Part shown: in pieces, positions 48,457 to 60,859 of the stretch
Numbering within the stretch: the stretch's first letter is position 1
Layout of the letters: each line of letters opens with the position of its first letter
Assembly: GCF_036785885.1 (NCBI RefSeq)
Contig: NC_092330.1
Location: forward strand, 3,196,525-3,260,524
Direction of reading: 5' to 3'
Source of the DNA: Coffea arabica
Lineage: Eukaryota > Streptophyta > Magnoliopsida > Gentianales > Rubiaceae
Length of the DNA stretch: 64,000 nt
Notes under the pieces: generated by a model
Told to the model about the DNA's origin: nothing
The model's input: only the letters and a program-made list of their open reading frames with translations
The model's database searches: none
Program-made: the position numbers and the translations under genes

Positions 48457-48786
48457 TCACTCCGTCCCACTTTGATAGTCCTGTTTTTCTTTTTCGTCTG
48501 TCCCAAATTGTAGTCTACTTTCCAATTGAAGAATGTAGTTGTATTTTAATTTTTCTAAAATGCTCTTATTTAATGTAAGTTGTTGTTACTATAAACCTAT
48601 CCCATTTAATGAAAGTTGATTCTTCTTTTACCATCAATTCAAGTTTCCATAAAGTTGTACTCTAATTAATGTGAGAGTATTTTAGGAAAATAGCTACCTA
48701 AATTGATTGTTCCAACAAAATTAACTACTTTTTCGTAAACTGTGTGAAAAAAAAAATCAGAACTATCAAAATGGGACAGAGAGAGA
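48457..48786. mobile_element. Stowaway-like MITE (diverged)
   Basis: The left end CACTCCGTCCCACTTTGATAG pairs with the right end CTATCAAAATGGGACAGAG. It is about 330 bp and non-coding. The TA duplication is not clean, so the ends are approximate. Confidence 0.75.
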
Positions 48787-49376
48787 ATAACCCAAAATTT
48801 AGGTTGGGATTCGAGCTACATACAGAAGGACTTTTTCAAATGGATCAACTTTTTTCCTTTTTGTTTTCCATTGCAAACCAGTCTAATCCTAATGCGACTG
48901 GGCCGGCTGGGCCGCCCTTTCGAAGGGGAGAAAATAAGAAAAGGAAAGCTAAATAAGTTAAACAATCGATTTCTGATAATGATGCAGCACGTTAATCCTC
49001 CAAGCAACATCCCCAAGGACTTGATGTGCTTTTTTCTAGTTATACGAAGAATGCTCGTACCCTTATAATGAGTTTGGGTTCAGAACCTCATTTACTATGT
49101 GTACTGAAAAAAATTGATCAATTGTATGGAGTTAAATCATTGATATCATGATATGCAAGACAGTTCAGTTGTCCCAGTGGATATAAAGCTATGGGGTAAA
49201 ATATGTTAGCAATGATTGATTATGTGGGTGCACATAACGGTATATGATGTAACGAACTGGCCATTGAACTGATTTAACTTGTAGATGAGCATGCAAGAAA
49301 ACCCATATAATTAATAGATATATAAATTTGGAGTTGCAAAGTTTCTCTCCTATTAAGTGCTCTTAAATTTTTTCAA
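48787..49376. other. Intergenic, nothing recognised
   Basis: Short open frames on both strands at 48744-49068 without recognisable domains. Confidence 0.35.
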
Positions 49377-49816
49377 GGGTAAATTATACATAACCCCTTT
49401 TAGTTTCATACCTTCTCGCATGGCCAGCTAACAATTTAAAATATCTACGTCAACCCACTATTTTTTCATGCAAACTAGAAACTTGACGAAAAATAGCCTC
49501 TGTAATATCGTTAGTTGAAATGTGAGTATTGTTCTTACTTGAGTACTAAATCAAACCACAGCCTAACCATCAAGCAAAAAATGATAAGCGAATTATATGG
49601 ATAAATGCAAAAACTACAGGGGACAAGTGACTATTCATACCCATCGCAGGTCAATTAAGTGCTACGATTGATTATTCAATCGCTATAACCGATGATACTT
49701 TCCATCTATTTTTCACTTTTTATAAAACCACAGTGGCGATGTGAATGTTCTAACGCTTTGGGAGGATCATATATATTAATATGCACATATTTTGGGAGGT
49801 TATGTATAATTTACCC
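49377..49816. mobile_element. Mutator-type MITE related to 35686-36150
   Basis: GGGTAAATTATACATAACCC at the left is complemented by GGTTATGTATAATTTACCC at the right. The terminal sequence is the same type as at 35686-36150. Interior words (GACGAAAAATAGCC.CTGTAAT) are also shared. I found no intact 9-bp duplication. Confidence 0.75.
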
Positions 49817-50840
49817 TCATTCTTTTTAATGATGTGGAGAAAATTTTGACTTCTGCAAAGGTGTATTAATTAGACCTAGACGTCAATTTTTCGACTTACA
49901 AGTTATGCATGACGGTTACTTTCTTACCCAATTACATATTCAACCCAACGTTGTTAACCGTTATCAGGCCTTTCAAAGTAGGACCACACTGCTCTCTATT
50001 GTATTGAATAGAACTTGCTCTTCATTATATCCTAATAAAATTAATTTAAATTCTTTTGCAAGTCAACACCGTTCACAATATGTTCATCATTTGTGTAAGT
50101 TACACATAAGATTTCATATGAAATTGATTAAGTTTTTCCCTCTTATTAATCATTACAAACTTTATTACAATTTTAAAAATTACAATTTTGACTCCGTTTT
50201 CACCGTTCAAATATTTCATATAAATTGAATGTCAAACTATTCTTAAAACAAATTGAATATTATCTTTTGAATATGTTGATCTAAGAATCAAAAGAAAAGG
50301 ATTGACATTCGGATGGTTTTATAAGACTATACTAATTTTGATATAAGTAAATGGGGAGAAATTCAATGAAGAGAATCTTAACCCTAAAATGGATAATGCT
50401 TTTCCATCTCAAAATTAATTGAAAATGGGTAGTAGTCCAAGAACTTATATGTAAGGTAGACCTAATCCGTGTACTTAATTATAAATGCACCTTGAGATCC
50501 TAATAGATTCTTGATCGTATATGGAAGTAGTATTAATTGATTTATGGCAACACCTCACCTCTCCACATTTGTATATTATTACATGATTATTTTAACTATT
50601 TTATTATATTTAATTTTATAATTGTTATAATTATTGTTATAACTGCTGGTAATTTTTGTATTCGACTTTTGTATTTTTGTTCCAGTGAAACAACATGTAC
50701 AGTAATTGTAGTATTCCCCAGCAAAATTAAACACGACGACAGTGATGCCATTCACGGTGTTTTTCACAGAAATAGTACCATTCACGTTTTCATGTACTGA
50801 TGTTTGGATTTTCTGGATGCTGAACATCCACTTGACATAA
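49817..50840. other. Upstream intergenic region of the chitinase-like gene
   Basis: There is AT-rich sequence with frames of up to 107 codons (49905-50228) without recognisable features. The distal promoter of the downstream gene should lie here. Confidence 0.35.
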
Positions 50841-50846
50841 ACTCAT

Positions 50847-50854
50847 CTATAAAA
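50847..50854 (+). promoter_or_regulatory. TATA box of the chitinase-like gene
   Basis: CTATAAAA lies 71 bases before the ATG at 50925, giving an expected transcript start near 50880 and a 5' UTR of about 45 bases. Confidence 0.6.
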
Positions 50855-50924
50855 TGGTCCATCACTGTGCAACTAGACTCATCAAAGCAAAACCACAAGA
50901 AATCACTGAAAAGACAAAAAAAAA

Positions 50925-51845
50925 ATGGCTCTCTCCTTGCAACCGCTGTTCTTAGCAATAACATTCCTGTTGATGGCATCTCTGATCGGGTCCTCCGGAG
51001 CTGTTCCAATTTCCACCTATTGGGGCCAAAACCGCACCGAAGGAAGCCTGAAGGAGTTATGCACTAACGGTACTGCTCAATACGTGAAAGGTCCTGTTCA
51101 GTACGTGAATATTGCCTTTCTGAGGAATATTGGTGGTGGCCGAACACCTGTATTGAGTTTAGTGCATTGTAATTCGACCACTTGCCCCTTACTAAGTTCG
51201 GAGATAGAACTTTGCCAGAGCCTAGGCATCCAAGTGTTAATTTCTCTTGCTGGAGCTCCGAACATTTCTTCCACCGCTGAAGCTTACGAAGTGGCATCCT
51301 ATATCTGGGACAATTTCTTAGGTGGCAGTTCAAGCTCTCGTCCATTAGGCGAAGCCGTTTTAAATGGTGTAGACTATCATATCCACTCTGGAAATCCAGA
51401 TAATTTCTTGGATGATCTTGCTCGGGCACTGTCGGGATACAACACACCAGAAAATAAGCAGGTGTACTTATCTGCTGGACCCGAATGTCTTCTGCCTGAC
51501 CCTTGGCTTGACGCTTCTATCAGAACTGGCCTTTTTGATTACGTGTGGGTGGAATTTTTCGACAATACAGCTTGTCAGTATACCCCAGGCAATCTCACTG
51601 CCCTCTTCCAGAGTTGGGACGCTTGGGCTTCGTATCCAGGCGTTAATGCACTATTCCTGGGAATTCCTGTATCCCCAGAGGTCGCACCTGACGGCGGTTA
51701 CATCCCATATGAGGTGCTAGTTAGTGTGGTTCTTCCCTTTGTGGAGACCTATTCCAACTTTGGAGGGATCATGCTTTGGCCCTACGTTCATCATCACCCA
51801 CATTACAGTGAGAAATTCAGGGTGCAGTCCTATGCTGCTATCTAA
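50925..51845 (+). CDS. Secreted class III chitinase-like protein with dead GH18 site (XIP-type inhibitor candidate)
   Basis: An intact, intronless 306-codon frame encodes a GH18 barrel of the hevamine / acidic class III chitinase family. Residues 1-26 form a signal peptide (hydrophobic core PLFLAITFLLMASL, cleavage near SGA/VPI), so the protein is apoplastic or vacuolar. The mature start VPISTYWGQN matches GIAIYWGQN of chitinases. Conserved cysteines (C46, C82, C87, C97, C188, C217) remain. The catalytic DGxDFDIE motif is replaced by N147-G-V-D-Y-H-I-H154: the catalytic Glu is His154, the two upstream Asp are Asn147 and His152, and only D150 survives. Chitin hydrolysis is therefore not expected. 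Known inactive relatives include xylanase inhibitor XIP-I, concanavalin B and narbonin, so a xylanase-inhibitor or lectin-like defence role is the best inference. Five N-glycosylation sequons are visible. The reading frame and signals are clean, unlike the nearby pseudogenes. Confidence 0.93.
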   Translation: MALSLQPLFLAITFLLMASLIGSSGAVPISTYWGQNRTEGSLKELCTNGTAQYVKGPVQYVNIAFLRNIGGGRTPVLSLVHCNSTTCPLLSSEIELCQSLGIQVLISLAGAPNISSTAEAYEVASYIWDNFLGGSSSSRPLGEAVLNGVDYHIHSGNPDNFLDDLARALSGYNTPENKQVYLSAGPECLLPDPWLDASIRTGLFDYVWVEFFDNTACQYTPGNLTALFQSWDAWASYPGVNALFLGIPVSPEVAPDGGYIPYEVLVSVVLPFVETYSNFGGIMLWPYVHHHPHYSEKFRVQSYAAI

Positions 51846-51916
51846 TCAGTTCCTGTCGTTATCTATTGGCAGATGAAATGTAGTCCTGGCTCTTCATGCC
51901 AGAGGCAAAAATGATA

Positions 51917-51922
51917 AATAAA
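51917..51922 (+). terminator. Polyadenylation signal of the chitinase-like gene
   Basis: AATAAA about 72 bases after the stop codon, in an A-rich context. Confidence 0.6.
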
Positions 51923-52460
51923 AAATGGGTTATCAATCCCCAAATTTAAATCAATTGCTGAATGAAGCGGGATCATGTTTGATTTTGAATTTGTGTCTAT
52001 TCTTCAGCAAAACATAATGCGAAAATTATGGTTGGTTCTAATTTTTCCTTGTTCTTCAGCAAAAAAGGGAGCTGGAGAAGAAAAGAACATGCAAAAAGTA
52101 GTAGATGAAAGCCTGTTTCAATATTGATTGTTGAACATAACCTACGTGCTCAAAAAACTAAAAAGGAAAAAAATCATACCTATATTTTGCTTTCCGTGTC
52201 CTATGTATCTTTAGATATATATTTGTTCTCCATTATAAATATATTCCCATAAGAACCTTCATGTGTTTCGGCCTTTCGGGACAACTTGTATTAAAAAATG
52301 GAGTTACTATAGCTCACTTCTCCTGGAGTACGTTTACAAAATTTAGGTGCAAATATAGTGCAAAATTGAGAGCTTTTTAAATCTTGGAAGCCTAAATAAA
52401 ATTCTATTATCAAGCTTCAGAAGCGGGGACGGAGGAGGAATGGGAAGTTTGGGGGGGTTT
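51923..52460. other. Intergenic, nothing recognised
   Basis: A short repeated word, TTCTTCAGCAAAA, near 52001 and 52053 is the only pattern. Confidence 0.35.
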
Positions 52461-52466
52461 TTTTGA

Positions 52467-52491
52467 GGGAGGGAGGGAGGAGGGGAGGGGG
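52467..52491 (+). other. G-quadruplex-forming motif
   Basis: GGGAGGGAGGGAGGAGGGG followed by AGGGGG: five G-runs of three or more with one- to four-base loops, in an otherwise AT-rich context. Confidence 0.75.
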
Positions 52492-53646
52492 AAGGCAGGG
52501 GTGAGGGATAATTGTCCTGAGTAAACACCACATGAATGAGGAGGAAATTCCGAAATGATGGCGTTTTCCTAAAAGATTTTCCTAAAAGTGAAAATGCATT
52601 CAATTAATACAATCTTTACAACACGCATTTACTAAATGCATTTGTTAAGAAATAAATATTTAGAAAAATCAAAGAATGCATTTGCCCAATGGAGCGGTTC
52701 TAGAAATAAGGCTTGCCAAGTTAAAAGTTTTCCAAACCCATTTGATTTTATTAGGGTACTTGTACTCTCACTTCCTTTGCTCTTCTCCAACTTCTCTCTA
52801 CTTCTTCTCAAAAGGCCTTCCAAATCCATGGATACAATTTTTACTCTGGTTTTCTAATAAAGTCTCTTCTCAAATTTTTTTAGTGAGAGATCTCTGTTTC
52901 TCTTAGATTTCCTATTGAGAAATTTCTATTTCTCTTTTGGATTTCTAGTGAAAATTTTCTGTCATCACTAGTGAAATTTTTGTTCAGTTTCTTTTTGTTA
53001 TTTTGTTGGTATATCTGAATTTATTTTAGATATGGATATCAATCTTTATTTTTTTTAAAAATCTTAGGTCTATTTCAATAGATTTCATAATTATTATTGG
53101 AGATTAAAGTAATTAACTAATAGATTTGGCAATTGCAACATGTACAGAATGGAGTTGCAGAGAATTATCTTATTAGAAAACAATCTTGAAATTTCTTTGT
53201 ATTTTTCATATTTATTCATAATTTTTCAGATTTTGTTGTATCTGTTAAATTGCAGGCTTTGTTTGGCATCTTATTTTTATGGGTGTTTTAATAGACAAAT
53301 TTTTAACAACTTTTTCTATGGAAACCCCAAAAATTTTAAAAATACGCACGCCAAAAAATTTTCCAAACACTCAAATACCTAAAAGGTTTTATAAAAAGTC
53401 TACAGTAGGCTATAGTAGAATTTCAGGCAAACTCCCAAAAAACACACCGTAAACACCAAAATTTTACCATTTTGTATATTTATTTTTCATTAAATTTTAT
53501 TTTTATTTTTTTATTTTTATTTTCTTGATAAAAATCATCATTTTTAGAAAAATCTAAAAAAAAAAGAAGAAGAAGAAAAGAAAGACAAAGTAAAACAAAA
53601 AAAAAAAGAAGAAAAAAATGAGTGTTTTTGCACCTGTTTTTGAAAA
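52492..53646. other. Intergenic, nothing recognised
   Basis: The last part (about 53270-53470) carries diverged words of the AT-rich unit family that follows ('CCAAACACTCAAATACC', 'TCTACAGTAGGC'). No gene. Confidence 0.4.
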
Positions 53647-55286
53647 ACTGTTTTTCACATTCCAAATGCTACAGTAATGTGTATTTCAAAAACAACTTCA
53701 AAAACACTATATCCAAACAATATATCAAAAACAACTCCAAATATATTTCAAATATGTATATTTAATTTGTATATTTTAATAAGTATATTTCAATTTGTAT
53801 ATTTTAATTATGTATTTTAATATGTATATTTCAATTATATTTTAATATATTTTAATATGTATATTTCAATTATGTATTTTAATATGTATATTATATATAT
53901 ATATTATATTAATATAAATATATTTATTTCAATTATGTATAATATTATATATATTATATCAATTGAAATAAATATTATATATTTATATAAATACATTTAT
54001 TTATATATAAATTTATAAATATATTTATTCAATTTTGTTTTATAATATATATTAATATATATTAATATGAATATTTCAATTATGTATATTATGCATAAAT
54101 TATATTAATAATAATGTATATTATATATATTGTACATTTCTAATATTATATATTTATACATACATATTATAAATATTTTATTTTATTTATAATATATTTT
54201 TATATATTTATAATATATTTACATAAATATTATATGTTATATAAATTATATATAATATATTATACATTTATATAAATGTACATTTATACATAATATATAA
54301 ATATTTATGTATATTTATAATATACATTTATATTATGTATAATATATAATATAATACATTTATACATTTATATTAATATACATAATATTAATTTTACATT
54401 TATACATAATATTAATACATGTATATATTTATATTAATTATATTAATACATTTCTACATAATATTAATATATATTTATAATTTATTAATTTATACATTTA
54501 TATAATATTCATTTATAATTTATACATTTTTAATAATATACACTTATACATTTAAATATACATTTATATTATGTATTATATATAATATAATACATTTATA
54601 CATTTATATTAATATACATAATATTAATTTTACATTTATACATAATATCAATACATATATACATTTATATTAATTATATAAATACATTTCTACATAATAT
54701 TAAAATATATTTATAATATATTAATTTATACATTTATAATAATATACACTTATAATTTATAATATATTTATAATATTCATTTATAATTTATACATTTATA
54801 ATAATATACACTTATAAATTTATAAATATATTTATATTATGTATTATATATAATATAATACATTTATATATTTTTATATGAATATATAAATATATTTATT
54901 TATAAATATCTATAAATGTATTATAAATGCATAAATGCATATTTGTATAAAAATATAAAATTTATAATTTATACATTTATATAATATTCATTTATAATTT
55001 ATTCATTTATAATAATATACATCTATACATTTGTAAATATAAATATATTATAAATGCATAAATGTATATTTATATAAAAATAAAAAAATTATAATATTCT
55101 AAAAATACTCAAAAATATGTTTCAAAAATACCTTTAAAAATAATCCAAAAAAATCTACAGTAAAAGTTTTTCATATAGTTTTTGAAAAACAACCCCAAAA
55201 ACAACTAATCCAAACGGACTTGTTTTTCAGATTCAAAATGCTACAGTGGTGTTTTTGAAAAACAAACCCAAAAACAGCTAATCCAA
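53647..55286. repeat. AT-rich unit 1 (~1.64 kb)
   Basis: It starts ACTGTTTTTCACATTCCAAA and ends in CAACCCCAAAAACAACTAATCC plus a second short copy of that tail. The body (about 53750-55090) is almost pure A/T built from ACATTTATA, TATAATATA and ATTAATATA words. The same head and tail recur in unit 2, so the two are tandem copies. Confidence 0.8.
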
Positions 55287-57107
55287 ACTGTTTTTCACAT
55301 TCCAAATGCTACAATTAATGTGTATTTCCAAAACAACTCCAAAAACACCATATCCAAACATGATATAAAAAACAACTACATATGCATATTTCAATTTGTA
55401 TATTTCAATTATGTATATTATATATATTATATTAATATAAATTGAAATATACAAATTGAAAATTATATATATTATATAAATATTTATATACATTAATATT
55501 ATACATAATATAATATAATAAACATAATATGTAATATTGTATACATAAATGTGTAAATATTTATACATAATATATTATGTACATTATATTATAATATATA
55601 CATTAGTAATGAATAATATTATTATGTACATTATTGTGTATAATAATGTATAATAATGTTATGTATAATATTTAATATACATAATATGTAATAATGTATA
55701 ATATATTATATTATGTATATTATATTATATATATACAATATTATGTATATTATACAAATTGAAAATTATATATTTATATATTTATATATTATATATTATA
55801 TGAATATTTATATAATGAAATATACAATAAATATTACAAATTCAAATATTATATAAACACCATATTTATAATATTATAATATTTATAATTAATATTAATG
55901 TATATTATATATATTAAATATTTACATATTTATTTATAAATATTATAAATATTTTATTTTATTTAAAAAATATTTTTATATATTTATATGAATATTATAT
56001 ATTATATAAATTATATATAATATAATATATTATATATATTATACATTTATATAAATGTACATTTATACATAATATATATATTAATGTATATTTATAATAT
56101 ACATTTATACTATGTATTATATATAATATAATACATTTATAATACATTTATACATTTATATTAATATACGCAATGTTAATTTTACATCTATACATAATAT
56201 TAATACATTTTTACATTTATATTAATTATATTAATACATTTATACATAATATTAACATATATTAACAAAATTATAATTTATACATTTATATAATATTCAT
56301 TTGTAATTTATACATTTATAATAATATACACTTATACATTTATAAATATATTTATATTATGTATTATATATAATATAATACATTTATATATTTTTATATA
56401 AATACATAAATATATTTATTTATAAATGTATTATAAATGCATAAATGTATATTTATATAAATTATAAAAATATAAAAATTATAAATTATAATTTATACAT
56501 TTATATGATATTCATTTAGAATTTATACATTTACAAAAATATACACTTATACATTTATAAATATATTTATATTATGTATTATATATAATATAATAAATTT
56601 ATAATACATTTATATATTTTTATATAAATATATAAATATATTTATTTATAAATTTTTATAAATTTTTATTAATGTATTATAAATGCATCAATGTATATTT
56701 ATATAAAAATATAAAAATTAAAATTTATAATTTATAATTTATACATTTATATAATATTCATTTATAATTTATACATTTATAATAATATACACTTATACAT
56801 TTATAATTATATTTATATTATGTATTATATATAATATAATGCATTTATATATTTTTTAGCGAATGTATAAATACATTTATTTATAAATATTTATAAATGT
56901 ATATAAAAATTATAAATTATTAAAATACCCAAAAATATGCTTTAAAAATACTTCTAAAAATAATCCAAAAAACATCTACAATAAAAGTTTTTCATATAGT
57001 TTTTGAAAAACAACTCCAAAAATAACTAATCCAAATGGACTTGTATTTCAAAAACGAAATGCTACAGTTTTTGAAAAACAACACCAAAAACAGATAATCC
57101 AAACGGA
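55287..57107. repeat. AT-rich unit 2 (~1.82 kb)
   Basis: The same head (ACTGTTTTTCACATTCCAAA) begins 1,640 bases after unit 1's head. The same tail (CTAATCCAAATGGACTTG ... GATAATCCAAACGG) ends it. The A/T body contains further internal repeats, for example 'TATTATGTATTATATATAAT' blocks near 56110, 56350, 56570 and 56820. The 96-codon frame inside (55278-55568, minus) is an AT-composition artefact. Confidence 0.8.
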
Positions 57108-58533
57108 AATTTTAAACTTGACTTTCTAGTTTCTACTAAATATTTCTATCTTGTTGTTTCTATCACAGGTCTACATGTATGTTCCTGCACGTAAATAAAT
57201 TTTACACAGTCAATGTACTAAAAGTTAATTAATTCAAATTTAACTTCCAAGACTTGATGAATATGTGTGAGCAATTTTGACACATCTCTGGCAAATAGGT
57301 CCATCCGCACAAGTAACAGAAAACACTCTTGTCAAAAAGTGGGCTGAATATGTTGCATGTGTTATCATCATGAAAAAATTGTATTTCACATAGTTGTTTA
57401 ATTTGTTGCTGATTTGAAGCAGATCCACTAATAATACCTGGAAACTTGTTGGTTTTCAAGAATATATACACGGTTTACTAGTATTAAAAGATTTTGGGAA
57501 AATTTTGTACTTTGTTTATAGTAGCATGTGACAGGTGTCAAACTTGTATAATAATAAAAAATATATTCAAGAAAAATAAAAATTTGCATATAGTGTTAAG
57601 TAGAATCGTTTCCACAAGAACTGGAAAAAATTGGTTTCTTTCCAAGCAAAGCCAATTAGGGGGTTTTAGAGAATTAAAATTAAAACAAAACACTTAATGA
57701 AAATAAAAAATTTTAACAAAAATAAATTAAATTTAACTCAAGAATTAACAAGCTCTAACCAAGGATATAACTCCGGAAGTGGTTCACACAACTGCTTATC
57801 AATGTAATAATTACTTCATCTACTCGTTAATAAACATGTTATAGTTGCCAAACAAGCAATGACAACCAGTTTTTTTCTTACCATCTTGATAGTTACAATA
57901 CGCCCGTTAACTATTTCTTCAACCAAAAAATAACTTTAGGTAAACCCATAAAATTTAATTTCTTGATTGCATTAAAAACTAGAAAAGTCCTGTTCTAATC
58001 AATAAATACACTATTAGGGTTTATTTAAATTAGATCATATGTCTCCTTAATATAAAACCAATCACATTAGTCGCTACTAATTTAAGGCAATTAAACAATT
58101 ACAGATTTAACTATCTTAACTGGTATTAGTTTGTTAAGTTGAATTAAATATCGAAACCTTGATATTCAAACAACAAAACACCCATAAGAAATTAAACCAG
58201 AAAACATACGAATACTAACGAATAAAAGAAATTTATAAAACTATTAGATCTCACAGTTATAGATGAACCAAATTCTTAGTTATTTCTCGACTAAAAAATA
58301 GAAATTTAGTTGCAAATCATTGGGAAAGAGTCACAAAATTCATCGAATGGATTTGCATAATCTAACAATGAAGAAAACAAAAGAAAGAAGAGAATCACGC
58401 AGCTCCTATCTTTTTCTGCAAAAGAGTCACGACTCCCTTCTCCCAATTATTTCTTTCTTCGAAAATATTAATCAATCCGGATGCCGGCTTTTTCCTCCTC
58501 TAGTTTCCTACTTGATATCTACTACTAATAAAA
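57108..58533. other. Non-coding, retroelement-like sequence (left part)
   Basis: From about 57650 the text is A-rich and non-coding, with phrases such as 'AAGCTCTAACCAAGGATATAACTCCGG' spaced through it. It appears to continue beyond the Helitron at 60860. I infer a degenerate non-coding LTR element, but no LTR pair is seen. Confidence 0.35.
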
Positions 58534-59079
58534 CTAGTGTGAATACCCGTGCTATGCACGGTGTTGGCATTATTGAAAAAATGAAATAAAAGGGTGAATT
58601 AAAAAAAGTTAAAAAATAGTACCAACATAATTAAAATATAATATCTGTCTAACAATAGTTTGAAATATGATAGAATGTGTATATTATTCAAAAATTACCT
58701 TTTTTCGGAAGATATATCCTGAAAAAATAATAGAAATTTATATGAATAAAAATAAATGTAATTAAATGTTGTTAAAATGAAATACTTACAAATATTATGC
58801 ATTCGATTTGATAATCTTGCATGAAGGTGCAAACACTCTTCACACCAATCAACTTTTAGTATGAAAGCCCAAATTGGTAATTTAATTAATTCTGTTGAAT
58901 TTTATGGAATGCGTACTACAAATGAAAATGCACGATCTTTGCATGAATTGATTCGTTGGTTGAACAACCTATCACCATTGTCCTGAGAATTAAGTACGTG
59001 CGAAATTTAAAATTAGTGTATTTTGTTTACATAGTTTATAAATAGCATTATAAAAAATAAACATATATCAAGAAATTCT

Positions 59080-59800
59080 ACCTTCCTTTATAATTCTCAG
59101 AGATAAGAAACATCACAACCAAATACGAACCGTGCATGTCTGTCCTATAGATTAAGATGCATGTTACCACTGGAATCTTTGATTTGTATATTAATATTGT
59201 ACTTGTTTGACAAATAAAATGTTATATAGAATATAGAAAAATTTGTTGAAATTAAAGGTACATGAAATTAATTACCTAACAACAGTGTCGACCACGTCAT
59301 TACAATGCATACACACTATTTTTGAAAAATGACCTTCACATAGTTGTCCACAATTTTTGCATAGCTCATAGAACATGTTTTATATGTTAATGCTCTGAAT
59401 GTAAGCAAGTATTCGAAAATATTTCATCTAGTAAGAATGAAAGAAGGTATAGGTTATGATTATAAATTTAAAAAATTTGTGCAGTAATTAAATTAAATAA
59501 AGTAAGTTTACCGTATGCATGATTGTATATTCGGATATCCATATTTTCTTTGAATTTGCTATCAACAATGCTTGTGATGTTGTAAAATTGCTTGATCTCA
59601 ACCACGTAATTAACTTTCGAGCACATGTATCATTTTGAAACCTACAATTTTTTGAAATACATGTTGATAAGAGTATGAAACAACATTAAAAGTTTGATGT
59701 AGTGTTACTGATGGAACTCACCAACTATACAGGTATCGAGCAATATCTAAATTGTGATTGATATACAATTTGTTAGCTCCAATTGTACAAAGTGATAGTC
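59080..59800 (-). pseudogene. Replication protein A large-subunit-like fragment inside the Helitron
   Basis: The minus strand reads FYELCKNCGQLCEGHFSKIV then CMHCNDVVDTV (about 59283-59367). This is a four-cysteine zinc ribbon with the context of the RPA70 C-terminal OB fold, followed by a GTAATT donor-like site. Upstream on that strand, TIGANKLYIN.NLDIARYLY (about 59735-59795) resembles the TKLYINLDIPE strand before the zinc ribbon. Downstream, KDSSGNMHLNL is followed by a stop (about 59127-59180) and then DRHARFVFGCD. RPA binds single-stranded DNA. Plant Helitrons often carry RPA-like genes. Stops make this copy non-functional. Confidence 0.55.
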
Positions 59801-60209
59801 CTGCATAGTATGGTTATATTCGCTAAAAAACTATTCAAATATATAGAATATAAGTAAAAACATTTGGTTTACCTCTGAAATTTCGTACGCAAATACCACA
59901 TCCTAGTAAAATATTATTATTTTTTGTAGCAGACTGATATTATAGAATTTGTAGTATACTCAATAACTTGATACTCAAATCACCGATGAGGCAAAGTTTG
60001 CCTAAATAAGTTTTACAGTGTCCTAACTCCTTGCAAAAAAAAAAAAAGCCCTAAATAGTCCTAATTAGCATCGCAAATTATGGTAACGTGCCAGTGGCAT
60101 CTAGGCCTTTTTTTTTGGGTCAAAATCTAGTTCTAATTGGTTCTGCTGTTTCTTGATCATGTTGTATGCTTCCGAATTAAAATTGTATTAAAATAGCATG
60201 TGAATGAGC

Positions 60210-60780
60210 ATTTGTCTTTAATTAAGAAGTAAAAAAGATTTAAAGTACAAATAACAAACTATAAACGGTTTATGAAGTAGATCATGGGAAAATTTTAAAT
60301 TTTAAATTTGACTGGTGATAGGGTTGGTTATAACCCACTACTTTTTATGTTTTAAAATAAATACAAAAATCTATAACCCACTACTTGTTCCGTTCTTGGG
60401 ATTTTTTTTAGGGTTAAATATAGTATACCTCTTAATTTTACATTTAGCTGCACTTTACCCCCTCAATTTTACATTTAGTTGCTTATTTGTGATTTTTTTG
60501 AAACGTGATTGTAATTTGCAAAGTTGATTTGTAGGGGTGGTTATAGGGTTAATGTGGTGACAAATATTTTTTAATTATAAAAATGTAACATTGTATTAAA
60601 ATAACATACGAATGAGCATTTGTCTTTAATTAAGGAGTAAAATGGATTTAAAGTGTAAATAACAAACTATAAACGGTTTATGAAGTAGATAGGCGAAATA
60701 TTTTAATTTTTAAATTTGATTGGTGATAGGGTTGGTTATAACCCACTACTTTTTATGTATTAAAATAAATATAAAAATCT
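60210..60780. repeat. Direct repeat within the Helitron
   Basis: About 60150-60380 and 60570-60785 share 'ATTGTATTAAAATA.CAT', 'ATAACAAACTATAAACGGTT' and 'GGTGATAGGGTTGGTTATAA', a roughly 200-bp direct duplication separated by about 200 bp. Confidence 0.75.
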
Positions 60781-60859
60781 AGAAAAAAGAATGAGAAATT
60801 TGGAAGTCGTTGAGAGGGTTTCTGCTAAAAACCCCTTCTGCAATACATAGAGATATAGA

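Larger units (their letters stand above)
58534..60859 (-). mobile_element. Helitron with an RPA-like gene fragment
   Basis: The 3' terminus on the minus strand is CACACTAG|T (58534-58537), preceded by a perfect hairpin CCGTGC-TAT-GCACGG (about 58547-58561). A plausible 5' terminus is TCTATATCTCTATGTATTGC ending at 60859, with A|T host bases on the two sides. The element is about 2.3 kb. No Rep/helicase was recognised. It carries an RPA-like fragment and an internal repeat: 'CATTTGTCTTTAATTAAG.AGTAAAA' to 'TTTATGAAGTAGAT' at 60210-60280 recurs at 60618-60690. The 3' end is firm; the 5' end is inferred. Confidence 0.7.

Noticed and set aside
51064..51720. 127-codon minus-strand and 102-codon plus-strand frames inside the chitinase-like gene
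   Set aside because: Out-of-frame shadows of a well-supported 306-codon gene.
55278..55568. 96-codon Tyr/Ile-rich frame
   Set aside because: Composition artefact of near-pure A/T repeat DNA.
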